Shown here: positions 7,474 through 14,567 of the stretch, piece after piece
How positions within the stretch are numbered: position 1 is the stretch's first letter
How the letters are laid out: the number at the start of each line of letters is the position of its first letter
From: Lachnospiraceae bacterium
Lineage (GTDB): Bacteria > Bacillota > Clostridia > Lachnospirales > Lachnospiraceae
Direction: 5' to 3'
NCBI GenBank assembly: GCA_009777715.1
Contig: WRLH01000029.1
Span: forward strand, 1 to 34,461
Length of the DNA: 34,461 bases
Notes under the pieces: generated by a model
What the model saw: the letters and a program-made list of their open reading frames with translations, nothing else
What the model was told of the DNA's origin: nothing
The model's database searches: none
Program-made: the position numbers and the translations under genes

Positions 7474-8949
7474 ATGCAAAATACCGTGCCGCCGCGCCCG
7501 CCGGGAAACCCGCAGCCGCCAGAAAATATTCCGCCTTTCCCCGGCGTTTCTCTTAGGGTTGGCTCAACAGGTGCTTCGGTAAGGCAGGTGCAGGAAGCAA
7601 TTAACAAGCTGGCGCAGATAACGCCGGGTATGTGGCAGATAGCGGCCGATGGGATTTTCGGGAATGGCACGCGGGACGCAGTCATGGCGTTCCAGCGGAT
7701 TTTTGGCTTAACTGTTGATGGAATTGTCGGGCCGATTACCTGGAACCGCCTAATGCAGGAAGCAAATATAACAACCCAGACTCCCCAAATTCCCCCTTTC
7801 CCGGGTACGAATCTGGGTGTCGGCTCAAGCGGGACGAATGTCCGGCTCATTCAGGAAGCACTTAATACGCTAGCTCCGTTTTATCAGGGCCGTTTATGGA
7901 TGCTGACGGTTGACGGAATGTATGGGAATATGACCCGTGACGCGATTTACGCATTCCAAAGCATTTTCGGGCTTCCATTGACCGGAGTGGTCAATGAAGC
8001 GACATGGAATCGCCTAATGCAAGAGGCTTTTAATGTTACCAGCAGCGGCGGCGGAGGTGGCGGCGGGACAGCAACAAATCCAGCTTTTCCGGGAAATTTG
8101 AGCATTGGGTCAACAGGAGTGAATGTCAGGCTGGTGCAGGAAGCAATTAATGCCCTTGCCCCTCACCATCAAGGCAGGTTATGGATACTGACCGTTGATG
8201 GGAACTATGGCCCGATGACAAGAGATGCAATTTATACTTTCCAAAGCATTTTTGGGCTGCCGATAACAGGCGTAGTTAATGAAACAACGTGGAATCGCCT
8301 AATGCAAGAAGCTGAAAGTGTGCGTGGCAGCAGCAGTAGCAGTAGCATGGGCAACAGCATGGGCAGTAGCATGGGCAGTAACATGAGCAGCAGCATGGGC
8401 AATAGTGACATGATAGCACCGCAAAAGGACTGGGCCAGGCCGATGGATTGCCAAGCACCAAAAGCAGACGCATGGACAGAAGTAAAGCCGATGGATTGCC
8501 AAGTACCAAAAGCAGACACATGGGCAGAAGTAAAGCCGATGGATATGGAAAAACCCAAAACGGATATGGACATGGAAGCACCAAAAGATGACATGAAGCC
8601 AATGGAAAAAGAAAAACCGGAAAATGCCATGAAGCCAATCGATATTGCGAAGCCGCACCCTTATGATTCTTTGCCGTATGGCACAGGGGTTTCGCAAGTT
8701 GAGCCAATGGGCATGAAATTCTCGGAAAGGGAACTAGACCGGGATTTAGACCGGGAGCTTAACCGTGAGCTGGATCGGCGCGACCACGATTATGACTACC
8801 GCGACCGCTTTTATGACAGGGCCCCGGATCGCAGGGGTTATGGTTACGGTTACAGGGAACGCAACTATTGCGATGTTCGCGGCCGCTATGATGGGCGGTG
8901 CAGCTACTGCGGCCTTTTAAGGAAAGACTGCACTTGCGGGCGGCGCTAG
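7474..8949 (+). CDS. Peptidoglycan-binding repeat protein with low-complexity tail (5'-truncated)
   Basis: 491 codons from ATG 7474. There are three PG_binding_1-type repeats at about 21-97, 107-186 and 204-281. Each opens with PPFPG or AFPG and GSTG or GSSG, and ends ITWNRLMQEA or a variant. Gly-rich (190-199) and Ser/Met/Gly-rich (285-310) linkers follow. A Lys/Pro/Met tail has two copies of MDCQxPKADxWxEVKPMD (324-356), then an Arg/Asp/Tyr tail (417-465), ending in C476xxC479x6C486xC488, a possible metal or disulfide knot. Such repeat proteins bind cell wall or spore cortex. The natural N terminus seems lost: matching repeat sequence continues upstream to about 7402. The present ATG has only GGGGG 3 bp before it, so expression may be weak or absent. 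GC content is well above that of the element. Confidence 0.75.
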   Translation: MQNTVPPRPPGNPQPPENIPPFPGVSLRVGSTGASVRQVQEAINKLAQITPGMWQIAADGIFGNGTRDAVMAFQRIFGLTVDGIVGPITWNRLMQEANITTQTPQIPPFPGTNLGVGSSGTNVRLIQEALNTLAPFYQGRLWMLTVDGMYGNMTRDAIYAFQSIFGLPLTGVVNEATWNRLMQEAFNVTSSGGGGGGGTATNPAFPGNLSIGSTGVNVRLVQEAINALAPHHQGRLWILTVDGNYGPMTRDAIYTFQSIFGLPITGVVNETTWNRLMQEAESVRGSSSSSSMGNSMGSSMGSNMSSSMGNSDMIAPQKDWARPMDCQAPKADAWTEVKPMDCQVPKADTWAEVKPMDMEKPKTDMDMEAPKDDMKPMEKEKPENAMKPIDIAKPHPYDSLPYGTGVSQVEPMGMKFSERELDRDLDRELNRELDRRDHDYDYRDRFYDRAPDRRGYGYGYRERNYCDVRGRYDGRCSYCGLLRKDCTCGRR

Positions 8950-8977
8950 TAGGGGCGCGATAGAATATACCAACCCA

Positions 8978-9006
8978 AGGGACTGCCGCCGGGCAGTCCC
9001 TTTTTT
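8978..9006 (+). terminator. Rho-independent terminator, copy 1
   Basis: Stem AGGGACTGCC (8978-8987), loop GCCG, GGCAGTCCCT (8992-9001), then a run of six T. It lies 29 bp after the stop of the repeat protein. Confidence 0.9.
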
Positions 9007-9044
9007 GGGGAGAAAAATATGCCACAGAATAAAATTAGTTCAAT

Positions 9045-9078
9045 AAGAATGAAAGTACGCGCAAGTGCTTTCATTCTT
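9045..9078 (+). other. Hairpin between the twin terminators
   Basis: AAGAATGAAAG (9045-9055) pairs perfectly with CTTTCATTCTT (9068-9078) around a 12-nt loop. It is not followed by a T-run. Together with the two terminators it forms a string of three hairpins in ~130 bp. Confidence 0.55.
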
Positions 9079-9081
9079 GCT

Positions 9082-9109
9082 AGGGACTGCCGCCGGGCAG
9101 TCCCTTTTT
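9082..9109 (+). terminator. Rho-independent terminator, copy 2 (identical stem)
   Basis: The same 24-nt hairpin as at 8978, repeated exactly and followed by five T. This is probably a local duplication, and it insulates the agr-like locus from upstream transcription. Confidence 0.85.
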
Positions 9110-9150
9110 GCCGAATCAAAAACTTTGCTGAAGTTTCTTAGATTATTTTA

Positions 9151-9179
9151 TTGAGTTTTGCTTCTGAATATGCAATAAT
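9151..9179 (+). promoter_or_regulatory. Likely promoter of the agr-like locus
   Basis: TTGAGT (9151-9156), a 17-bp spacer, and AATAAT (9174-9179) preceded by TG one base away (extended -10). It lies 38 bp before the response-regulator start. Confidence 0.55.
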
Positions 9180-9217
9180 GGAGATGGTAAAGGATAACTA
9201 AGGGGCCGGAGTCAAAG

Positions 9218-9943
9218 ATGTTCAGTATTGCGATATGCGACGATGAAAAATATTTCCGGGAGGAAATAGAAAGTATTATTAGGGAGCGAATGGCTAAGAA
9301 AGATATGTTATTTGAAATAGATACATATAGTTCCGGCTTAGAATTTGCTAAATTAGGCTTTGCGATGAAAAAGTATGACGTTGTTTTTCTGGATATCAAT
9401 ATGGAAAAGTATGACGGAATCATGACTGCCCAGAAAATCCGCGAAATAAGCAATAATATTTTTATTGTTTTTATCACAGCTTATATAGATTTTTCGGTTC
9501 ATGGATATATATTTGATGCCGTGAGATATATTCTCAAAAAAGAGGGTAATTTGGCGGAGTCGATTTTTGAGGCCCTGGATACGATCTTTAAAAAGAAGAA
9601 TTATAAAGCAATATCAATGGATTTTTGTTTTATCCAAGGTCAAAAGACTGTCGCATTAGATAATATTTTGTATATTGACAGCTATATGCGGAAGCTCACA
9701 TTTTATGTCATGGAAGATCGGCTTAAGAAATATTTAATGTATGCGCAATTGGCGAAAATAGAAGAAGATCTTAAGGGACATGATTTTATCCGGATTCATC
9801 AAAGTCATTTGGTGAACATGAAGTATATCGAACAAGTCAGCCGCTATAAAGCGTGCCTGGGCAATGATATAGAGCTTGCAATTGCAAAGAACAGATATAA
9901 AATGGTGGAAGAAAAATTTGTGCAATATAGAGGGGATATCTAA
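9218..9943 (+). CDS. agrA: LytTR-family response regulator (AgrA-like)
   Basis: A 241-residue response regulator. The receiver domain (1-~120) has acidic Asp8-Asp9 (ICDDE), phospho-acceptor Asp59 (VVFLDINMEKYDG) and ITAY in the Thr position. A LytTR DNA-binding domain follows (about 130-240) with the family pattern FIRIHQSHLVNMKYIEQV. LytTR regulators bind short direct repeats upstream of target genes, as AgrA and VirR do. The partner kinase starts 2 bp after this gene ends, and agrBD lies further downstream, supporting an AgrA role. In S. aureus agr the regulator comes last; here it comes first. The start ATG has GGAG 6 bp upstream. Confidence 0.85.
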   Translation: MFSIAICDDEKYFREEIESIIRERMAKKDMLFEIDTYSSGLEFAKLGFAMKKYDVVFLDINMEKYDGIMTAQKIREISNNIFIVFITAYIDFSVHGYIFDAVRYILKKEGNLAESIFEALDTIFKKKNYKAISMDFCFIQGQKTVALDNILYIDSYMRKLTFYVMEDRLKKYLMYAQLAKIEEDLKGHDFIRIHQSHLVNMKYIEQVSRYKACLGNDIELAIAKNRYKMVEEKFVQYRGDI

Positions 9944-9945
9944 TT

Positions 9946-11253
9946 ATGTTTATGTATATTCAAGGTTTTTGCATTGTTATTCTAGAAATTCTATGTTGCA
10001 AGCTATTTTTTGAGACATTTGCCGAACGGCGGAATGAAAACCAAAAATGGCGCAATCGCGGTATTATTACGGGTTTGATAGTAGCAACATATTTTCTGGC
10101 GGTTTTATTCCAGAATTATTTTCTGGCAAAGCAGTTTTTTATTGTCATTGCGACATCAATCTTAATGCTGGCTTATGTAAAAGTCAGCATCATCAAATCG
10201 CTAGTTATAGCAGGTTTCTTTCAAGGTTTGGTGCTGATAATTGATTTTGCCTGTCTTATCTTAAGTGCTGCCATTTTTAAAAGCGTAATTGTATTAGATG
10301 AAGTTCATTTCGTCCATGGTAATATTTTTATTGTCTTGACAAAATCGATTCTCTTTTTAGGTGTCATGATTATTAGGAAAGCAATGGGCGAGGATTCGGC
10401 ATATATGCTAAGTGGGGCAGAATGGCTTAAGTATATCAGCTTTCCTATTTTTACGATTGGGGTAATCGCCACTTTGATTGCCACTACTGGCGGGATAGAG
10501 AACCATGATCAGGACGCAGTTTTATTTGCTATCGCAGTTGGTTTGGCGGGGCTTAATGTCATGATTTTTTATTTGCTGCTTGATACGGTGAAACGTGAGC
10601 GGAAACTCAAAGAAGCAGAGTTATATCGCCTTAATATTGAAAATAAAACGGAATCTTACCGTTCAATTTTTGAAAGCTTTGATAAGCAGCGGAAAAAAAC
10701 GCATGAGTTTAATGCCAGATTAATGTGTATTGAAGCCTTAGTAAAGAAAGAAAAATACGAAGAGCTGAAACAGTATGTCGATAGCATATACAATAATTTG
10801 CAGGATTCCCCTACTTACATCAACACGAAAAATGCCATTATTGATGCGGTTTTGAATGTCAAGTTTGAAGAAATAGCGGCAAAAAATATTGCTTTTCTTT
10901 TTGAGGTAAACGATTTGGCGAAAATCAAGCTTTGTGATGAAGATATTGTTGTTATTTTAACGAACTTACTAAATAACGCGATTGAAGCTTGTGATAAATG
11001 TGCGGGCAAAAAGGTAATCAAGCTAAGGTTTTTCATAAAAGGCAATGATATTATCATCGCGGTAAAAAATACCTACGAAAACGATATTATCATAAAAGAA
11101 GGAAAGTTCCTGACCACAAAAACTGTCGATATTGAAGAGCATGGCCTGGGAATTATTAATATAATTGACACAATCAAAAAATACAATGGCAAATATGTAA
11201 TCCGCCATGAAGCAAACGAATTCCTTTTTTCAATTGTCATTCCGCAAGCGTAA
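9946..11253 (+). CDS. agrC: Sensor histidine kinase, GHKL type (AgrC-like)
   Basis: A 435-residue membrane kinase. About six hydrophobic segments fill residues 1-215, the usual AgrC-type peptide sensor. A short linker leads to the His box with His253 in KTHEFNARL, then the GHKL ATPase: N-box ILTNLLNNAIEACDK (338-351) and G-box HGLGI (399-403). Autophosphorylation on His253 and transfer to Asp59 of the upstream regulator is inferred from the family. It starts 2 bp after the regulator stop, so the two are co-translated. The ligand is presumably the cyclic peptide from the agrD gene 4 kb downstream. Other peptide-sensing GHKL kinases (for example of bacteriocin systems) look the same, so the pairing with this AgrD is inference from position. 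Confidence 0.82.
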   Translation: MFMYIQGFCIVILEILCCKLFFETFAERRNENQKWRNRGIITGLIVATYFLAVLFQNYFLAKQFFIVIATSILMLAYVKVSIIKSLVIAGFFQGLVLIIDFACLILSAAIFKSVIVLDEVHFVHGNIFIVLTKSILFLGVMIIRKAMGEDSAYMLSGAEWLKYISFPIFTIGVIATLIATTGGIENHDQDAVLFAIAVGLAGLNVMIFYLLLDTVKRERKLKEAELYRLNIENKTESYRSIFESFDKQRKKTHEFNARLMCIEALVKKEKYEELKQYVDSIYNNLQDSPTYINTKNAIIDAVLNVKFEEIAAKNIAFLFEVNDLAKIKLCDEDIVVILTNLLNNAIEACDKCAGKKVIKLRFFIKGNDIIIAVKNTYENDIIIKEGKFLTTKTVDIEEHGLGIINIIDTIKKYNGKYVIRHEANEFLFSIVIPQA

Positions 11254-11283
11254 GAATGGAGATTTACTCGCAAAGGAAGAGCA

Positions 11284-12555
11284 GTGATTTATTTAAGATT
11301 ATTCAATAACAAGAAAAGCATAATAAAATTAAGCATTTTAGTTTTGATGGTTTTGTCATTCAGACCTATTCAGAGTTTTATTCAGCAGAGCATGGAGCAG
11401 GATTATTTTTCTAATAACGCAATATACTTTTTGCGGTTATCCACAGTTATTACCGTGCTGTCAATGATAATAATAACATATATAAAACTATGCAAATTTA
11501 AGAACTATAGCAACCAGAGCTTGACTTTATTAGGATTTTCTCAAATGAAAATATATTGGCTTGCGTTTCTAAAATGCAGTGATTTGCTAATAGGTTATGT
11601 CTTTATATCATGCTTAATATATGGGTCAATAAACAATAGTGCCAGCAACATCCTTTGGGGAAGCATATGTAATTATATTCTTATTTTCATTATTTGCGGT
11701 TATATACGAAGTTTTAGCTTCTTCATAAAACCATTAATTATATTGAGCGGTTTGCTTTATGTGATTGGCTTTGGCATAGCTGGTTTTAGCTTTGTAATTG
11801 CCAAGGAAATACTTTTTGCTGATTGGTTCAATATTTTCTTTGCATGGTATTATGGGATGGGCTTAAATCTGGCTAAGATTTTTATGATTCCTTTGCTTAT
11901 CCCATTGGTTCAGATGGAAAAAAATCCATGGCTTTGCGCAAAAGAAAAAATCAAAAAGCGGAAATTTTTAGGTGATTTTATTCATAAATACTGCAATGCA
12001 ATTGAAATTATTTCAATATATAGGCGGATGCTACGAAATTTTGAATTTATTGCTTGGAAAATATTTTCTTCAACACTAGTTATTTTTACGATGATTTACC
12101 TTGAATCAACTCATGTCTTAGTTGGTCTGTTTTTAGTGATTAACTTAGTCCAATTTTTTTACTCATATGACATCTACAAAATTGAAGTTAGGAATATCCA
12201 TATATACCAATTTTCAAATATGAGCTATCGTTCCTTTATCATTAAGCAAATAATTAAAAACTTATTTATCAAGCAGGATATATTATGGGCTGCTTTTTTT
12301 GTTTATTTACTTAGGTTAAATTATGAAATGGTTTTTAGCCTTGCAATTATTTTTGTCCTTGTAACAATGTGGGAAATATGCTCAAATATATTTATTTATA
12401 GTAATTACCCAAGAAAAATTATCCCAATAATACTAGTGCCAATATTCTTAATATGTAATATGCCGTTGCTAAATATTATTTTTGCATTTTATTACTATAC
12501 TAAGGGTGCTAGGAACTGGGAAAGCGCAGGAGGTATGCTAAATGCTAAAGATTGA
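11284..12555 (+). CDS. Multi-pass membrane protein, probable ABC-transporter permease
   Basis: A 423-residue, strongly hydrophobic protein with about ten membrane segments, separated near residues 215-245 by a basic cytoplasmic stretch (KEKIKKRKF). No peptidase or other domain is recognised. The start is GTG 11284, supported by AAAGGAAGA just upstream. Its last 14 bp overlap the start of an ABC ATPase gene, so the two very likely form one transporter. It sits between the two-component genes and agrBD, where S. aureus agr has no transporter. Possible roles are export of or self-protection against a peptide, or sensing together with the kinase; none is shown by the sequence. It is very AT-rich compared with flanking housekeeping genes. 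Confidence 0.6.
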   Translation: MIYLRLFNNKKSIIKLSILVLMVLSFRPIQSFIQQSMEQDYFSNNAIYFLRLSTVITVLSMIIITYIKLCKFKNYSNQSLTLLGFSQMKIYWLAFLKCSDLLIGYVFISCLIYGSINNSASNILWGSICNYILIFIICGYIRSFSFFIKPLIILSGLLYVIGFGIAGFSFVIAKEILFADWFNIFFAWYYGMGLNLAKIFMIPLLIPLVQMEKNPWLCAKEKIKKRKFLGDFIHKYCNAIEIISIYRRMLRNFEFIAWKIFSSTLVIFTMIYLESTHVLVGLFLVINLVQFFYSYDIYKIEVRNIHIYQFSNMSYRSFIIKQIIKNLFIKQDILWAAFFVYLLRLNYEMVFSLAIIFVLVTMWEICSNIFIYSNYPRKIIPIILVPIFLICNMPLLNIIFAFYYYTKGARNWESAGGMLNAKD

Positions 12556-13240
12556 AGGAATTACAAAGTTATACGACGCTAAGCATGGCATAAAAAATAT
12601 CAAGCTGGAAGCCTATGAAGGAGATGTTATTTCTTTTATTGGCCCAAATGGTGCTGGCAAAACAACATTAGTAAAATGTATAGCCGGATTGCTTTATTCC
12701 CAAAAAGGAAAAATTTCATTAAATGAATTAGATGTGCTAGACAGAAACTGCAAAAGAAAGATTGGCTATATGGAAGAATCATTAAATTTTTATTACGACA
12801 TGACTATATATGAGTTGCTTGATTTCATATATAAAATCAAGTATCGGTCTAAAAACATAAGTGAAGTTGATGGCCTTTTGAATGATTTTAATTTATATAG
12901 TGAAAGGAATCGTCTCGTCAAATTGCTTTCAGTAGGCATGAAGAGAAAACTATCAATAATTATTGCCTTATTAGGCAGTCCGCAGCTTGTTATCCTAGAT
13001 GAACCAACCAATGGGATTGATACGTCAGGGCTTATGTTTTTAAAAAGACATATTAAGCTCTTATCACAAAGAGGCTCAATTATTATTCTTACCAGCCATG
13101 TATTAGATTTTGTTGAATCAATAAGTAAGAAATGTATATTTCTCGATGAGGGGCAAATAGCTAAGGAAATTTGCGCAGGGGAATTAAATCTTGAAGAGGA
13201 ATATGAAAAACTTTATTTGCTGCCGCCGTTTTCGAGCTAA
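12542..13240 (+). CDS. ABC transporter ATP-binding protein
   Basis: A 232-residue ABC ATPase with Walker A GPNGAGKTT (34-42), a Q-loop position read as GYMEES (75-80), signature LSVGMKRK (129-136), Walker B LVILDEP (149-155) and a switch His in LTSHVLD. The length and the lack of membrane segments make it the soluble half of an ABC-2-like exporter with the preceding permease, which it overlaps by 14 bp. The signature is LSVGM rather than LSGGQ, as is common in the CcmA/YtrB-like group. It is probably co-transcribed with the agrAC-like genes. Confidence 0.85.
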   Translation: MLKIEGITKLYDAKHGIKNIKLEAYEGDVISFIGPNGAGKTTLVKCIAGLLYSQKGKISLNELDVLDRNCKRKIGYMEESLNFYYDMTIYELLDFIYKIKYRSKNISEVDGLLNDFNLYSERNRLVKLLSVGMKRKLSIIIALLGSPQLVILDEPTNGIDTSGLMFLKRHIKLLSQRGSIIILTSHVLDFVESISKKCIFLDEGQIAKEICAGELNLEEEYEKLYLLPPFSS

Positions 13241-13389
13241 TTTTCATTTATTACCAAAAAATTTCCAAAATATGGAAAAAATTTTGGGCGAAATTTTTCA
13301 TTTATTAGGCTTTGTCGGCTCTTTTTGTCCTAATTCTTACATATTATTCCCAATTCTGCAAAGGGTATTGTATTTATTATTTAGATGAT

Positions 13390-13395
13390 TATAAT
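13390..13395 (+). promoter_or_regulatory. TATAAT box upstream of agrB
   Basis: A perfect -10 hexamer 26 bp before the agrB start, within a 181-bp gap after the ABC ATPase gene. The -35 position is poor (TTGTAT, 16 bp upstream), so activation by a regulator such as the LytTR protein is plausible. agrBD may thus have its own transcript. An AT-rich dyad CCAAAAT/ATTTTGG (about 13268-13290) in the same gap could be a weak terminator for the upstream genes. Confidence 0.4.
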
Positions 13396-13421
13396 TAAAG
13401 TAGGAGATAAAAAACCGAGTC

Positions 13422-14054
13422 ATGGATTCAAAAGACTTTGAAAGGAGCGTGGAGATAATAATTGAGAAAATGGCAGCGGGCATTGTCAGCCAGATGACAC
13501 ATGAAAATATTATCGATGAAGCTAAGGCCGATGAATACATATATATCCTGACAATTCTGGCCGAGAAGTTTATCGCGGTTGGCAGCATTATCCTGATTAG
13601 CTTGATAGTTGGTAATTTTGTCCCGGCAATGTTATTCTTGGCATTTATCTTATCACTTAGGAAATTTACAGGCGGCTTTCATCTTCCGAGTTTTGGGCTT
13701 TGTTACATGGGAACGCTTGCGCTTTACATAATAGCTTCCGGGATAAGCTTGATAATGGTTGATTATCTAAACCTGCTCTTGATGATATTGGCAATTTCAG
13801 TTGGCATTATTGGCATGATAGGAACGATTAACCACCCTAACGTAAAGATGAATGAAGCAGAGTTTAAAGCTTCCAAGAAATGGGCAAGGATAGTGCTTTT
13901 CATTCAAAGCTTGATAATTGCCGTATTTGTAATTTTGGACATACACCATTTATATATATGCTATATGTCAGTCGCTATTGTAAGCTGCGCAGTATTATTA
14001 TGCGTTGCGAAAATTATTAAACAGGAGGTATCAGTAAATGAAGAAATTGGATAG
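13422..14054 (+). CDS. agrB: AgrB-like accessory gene regulator peptidase
   Basis: A 210-residue polytopic membrane cysteine endopeptidase of the AgrB family. The catalytic pair is His87 and Cys94 in RKFTGGFHLPSFGLCYM, with the 7-residue spacing known from staphylococcal AgrB (His77/Cys84). Four or more hydrophobic segments follow. In the family this enzyme cuts the AgrD C-terminal tail and forms the thiolactone ring before export. The 3' end overlaps agrD by 17 bp. The N terminus has the usual ~40-residue amphipathic region. AGGAG lies 15 bp before the ATG, longer than ideal, and no better start is seen. Confidence 0.9.
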   Translation: MDSKDFERSVEIIIEKMAAGIVSQMTHENIIDEAKADEYIYILTILAEKFIAVGSIILISLIVGNFVPAMLFLAFILSLRKFTGGFHLPSFGLCYMGTLALYIIASGISLIMVDYLNLLLMILAISVGIIGMIGTINHPNVKMNEAEFKASKKWARIVLFIQSLIIAVFVILDIHHLYICYMSVAIVSCAVLLCVAKIIKQEVSVNEEIG

Positions 14055-14175
14055 GAAAGTGCTAAAAGCCATTGAGAGGGTAACAAGCATGGAAATGAAA
14101 AAGGGCAGTAGCCGTTGGCCGATATGCTCAGGCATAATTCATCAGCCGAAAAGGCCGGTCGCAAAGAAAAAGTAG
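14038..14175 (+). CDS. agrD: AgrD-like cyclic autoinducer peptide precursor
   Basis: A 45-residue propeptide starting within the end of agrB, with AGGAGG 9 bp upstream. The N terminus (MKKLDRKVLKAIERV) is a basic amphipathic helix. The core is SSRWPIC30SGII, followed by a tail HQPKRPVAKKK. Cys plus four residues (CSGII) fits the five-membered thiolactone ring of Agr peptides, and HQPKRP matches the QPKxP/QPExP box after the ring in listerial and clostridial AgrD. So the predicted signal is a cyclic CSGII peptide with a short N-terminal extension such as WPI or RWPI; the exact N-terminal cut is unknown. The tail is basic, unlike the acidic tail of S. aureus AgrD. The neighbouring AgrB is the expected processing enzyme. 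Confidence 0.88.
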   Translation: MKKLDRKVLKAIERVTSMEMKKGSSRWPICSGIIHQPKRPVAKKK

Positions 14176-14294
14176 TTTTGCATGACCCGAGAGGATTGTA
14201 AAGTGAAAGGAAGTTTTGAAAAAACTCCCGGAAACTAGCGGAACCGGAAAAGCTTACGCTTGTTCCGGCTCCACTGTAAAAGGGGAATTTTACA
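14176..14294 (-). ncRNA. Candidate regulatory RNA facing agrD
   Basis: This is the predicted transcript from the strong leftward promoter at 14301-14329. It would begin near 14294 with a 7-bp hairpin (TGTAAAA/TTTTACA). Next comes a 14-bp stem with one bulge closed by a GUAA tetraloop (14240-14272). GAGTTTTTT follows and could act as a weak stop at about 14220. If it reads on, it is antisense to agrD and the end of agrB. No coding frame with a ribosome binding site is seen. The 3' end is not determined by sequence. Confidence 0.4.
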
Positions 14295-14300
14295 ATTCTT

Positions 14301-14329
14301 ATTATAATACGCTTTTTAGGGCTTGTCAA
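14301..14329 (-). promoter_or_regulatory. Perfect-consensus sigma-A promoter pointing back at agrD
   Basis: On the minus strand: TTGACA (14324-14329), exactly 17 bp, TATAAT (14301-14306). Upstream are phased A-tracts like an UP element. The 15 bp around the -35 (AAAAAACGCTTGACA) also occur at the GntR operon promoter at 29.2 kb. Confidence 0.75.
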
Positions 14330-14331
14330 GC

Positions 14332-14372
14332 GTTTTTTTAAAATTTTTTAAAATTTTTTTAATTTTTTTTTC
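14332..14372. repeat. Phased A/T tracts (predicted bent DNA)
   Basis: Four runs of 6-9 T separated by A-runs at roughly 11-bp steps, just upstream of the leftward promoter. In-phase A-tracts bend DNA and raise promoter strength in Bacillota. Confidence 0.6.
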
Positions 14373-14405
14373 AAGCAACGAAAAAGCCGTAAAAGGGTTG
14401 ATATT

Positions 14406-14449
14406 ATAGGCTTTTTATGATTTTGATTAATCATCAAAGGCCTATTTTT
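14406..14449 (+). terminator. Terminator-like hairpin downstream of the agr locus
   Basis: ATAGG (14406-14410) through ATGATT pairs with AATCAT through CCTAT (14441-14445). There are about 17 paired positions with one mismatch, followed by TTTTT. It can stop rightward transcripts from agrBD. A smaller stem, AAAAAGCC/GGCTTTTT, overlaps its left side. Confidence 0.6.
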
Positions 14450-14567
14450 GCGGAAATCATCCCGAAAATTTTTGGGGAAGCAAAGTAATTGGAAAAAATG
14501 GGCTTAAATACATATATTAGGTAAGACTTAGTTATACTATCCATATTAAATTTATGGAGGTAAATAT

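Noticed and set aside
8232-8707. Three minus-strand frames rich in Cys, Leu or His, opposite the repeat protein
   Set aside because: They are reverse images of Ser/Met/Gly and Lys/Pro codon repeats in the real gene and have no promoters or ribosome binding sites.
13961-14329. 122-codon minus-strand frame opposite agrB/agrD
   Set aside because: Its start overlaps the -35 box of the leftward promoter, so that promoter could not express it in full; no ribosome binding site. The stretch is better read as a possible noncoding RNA.
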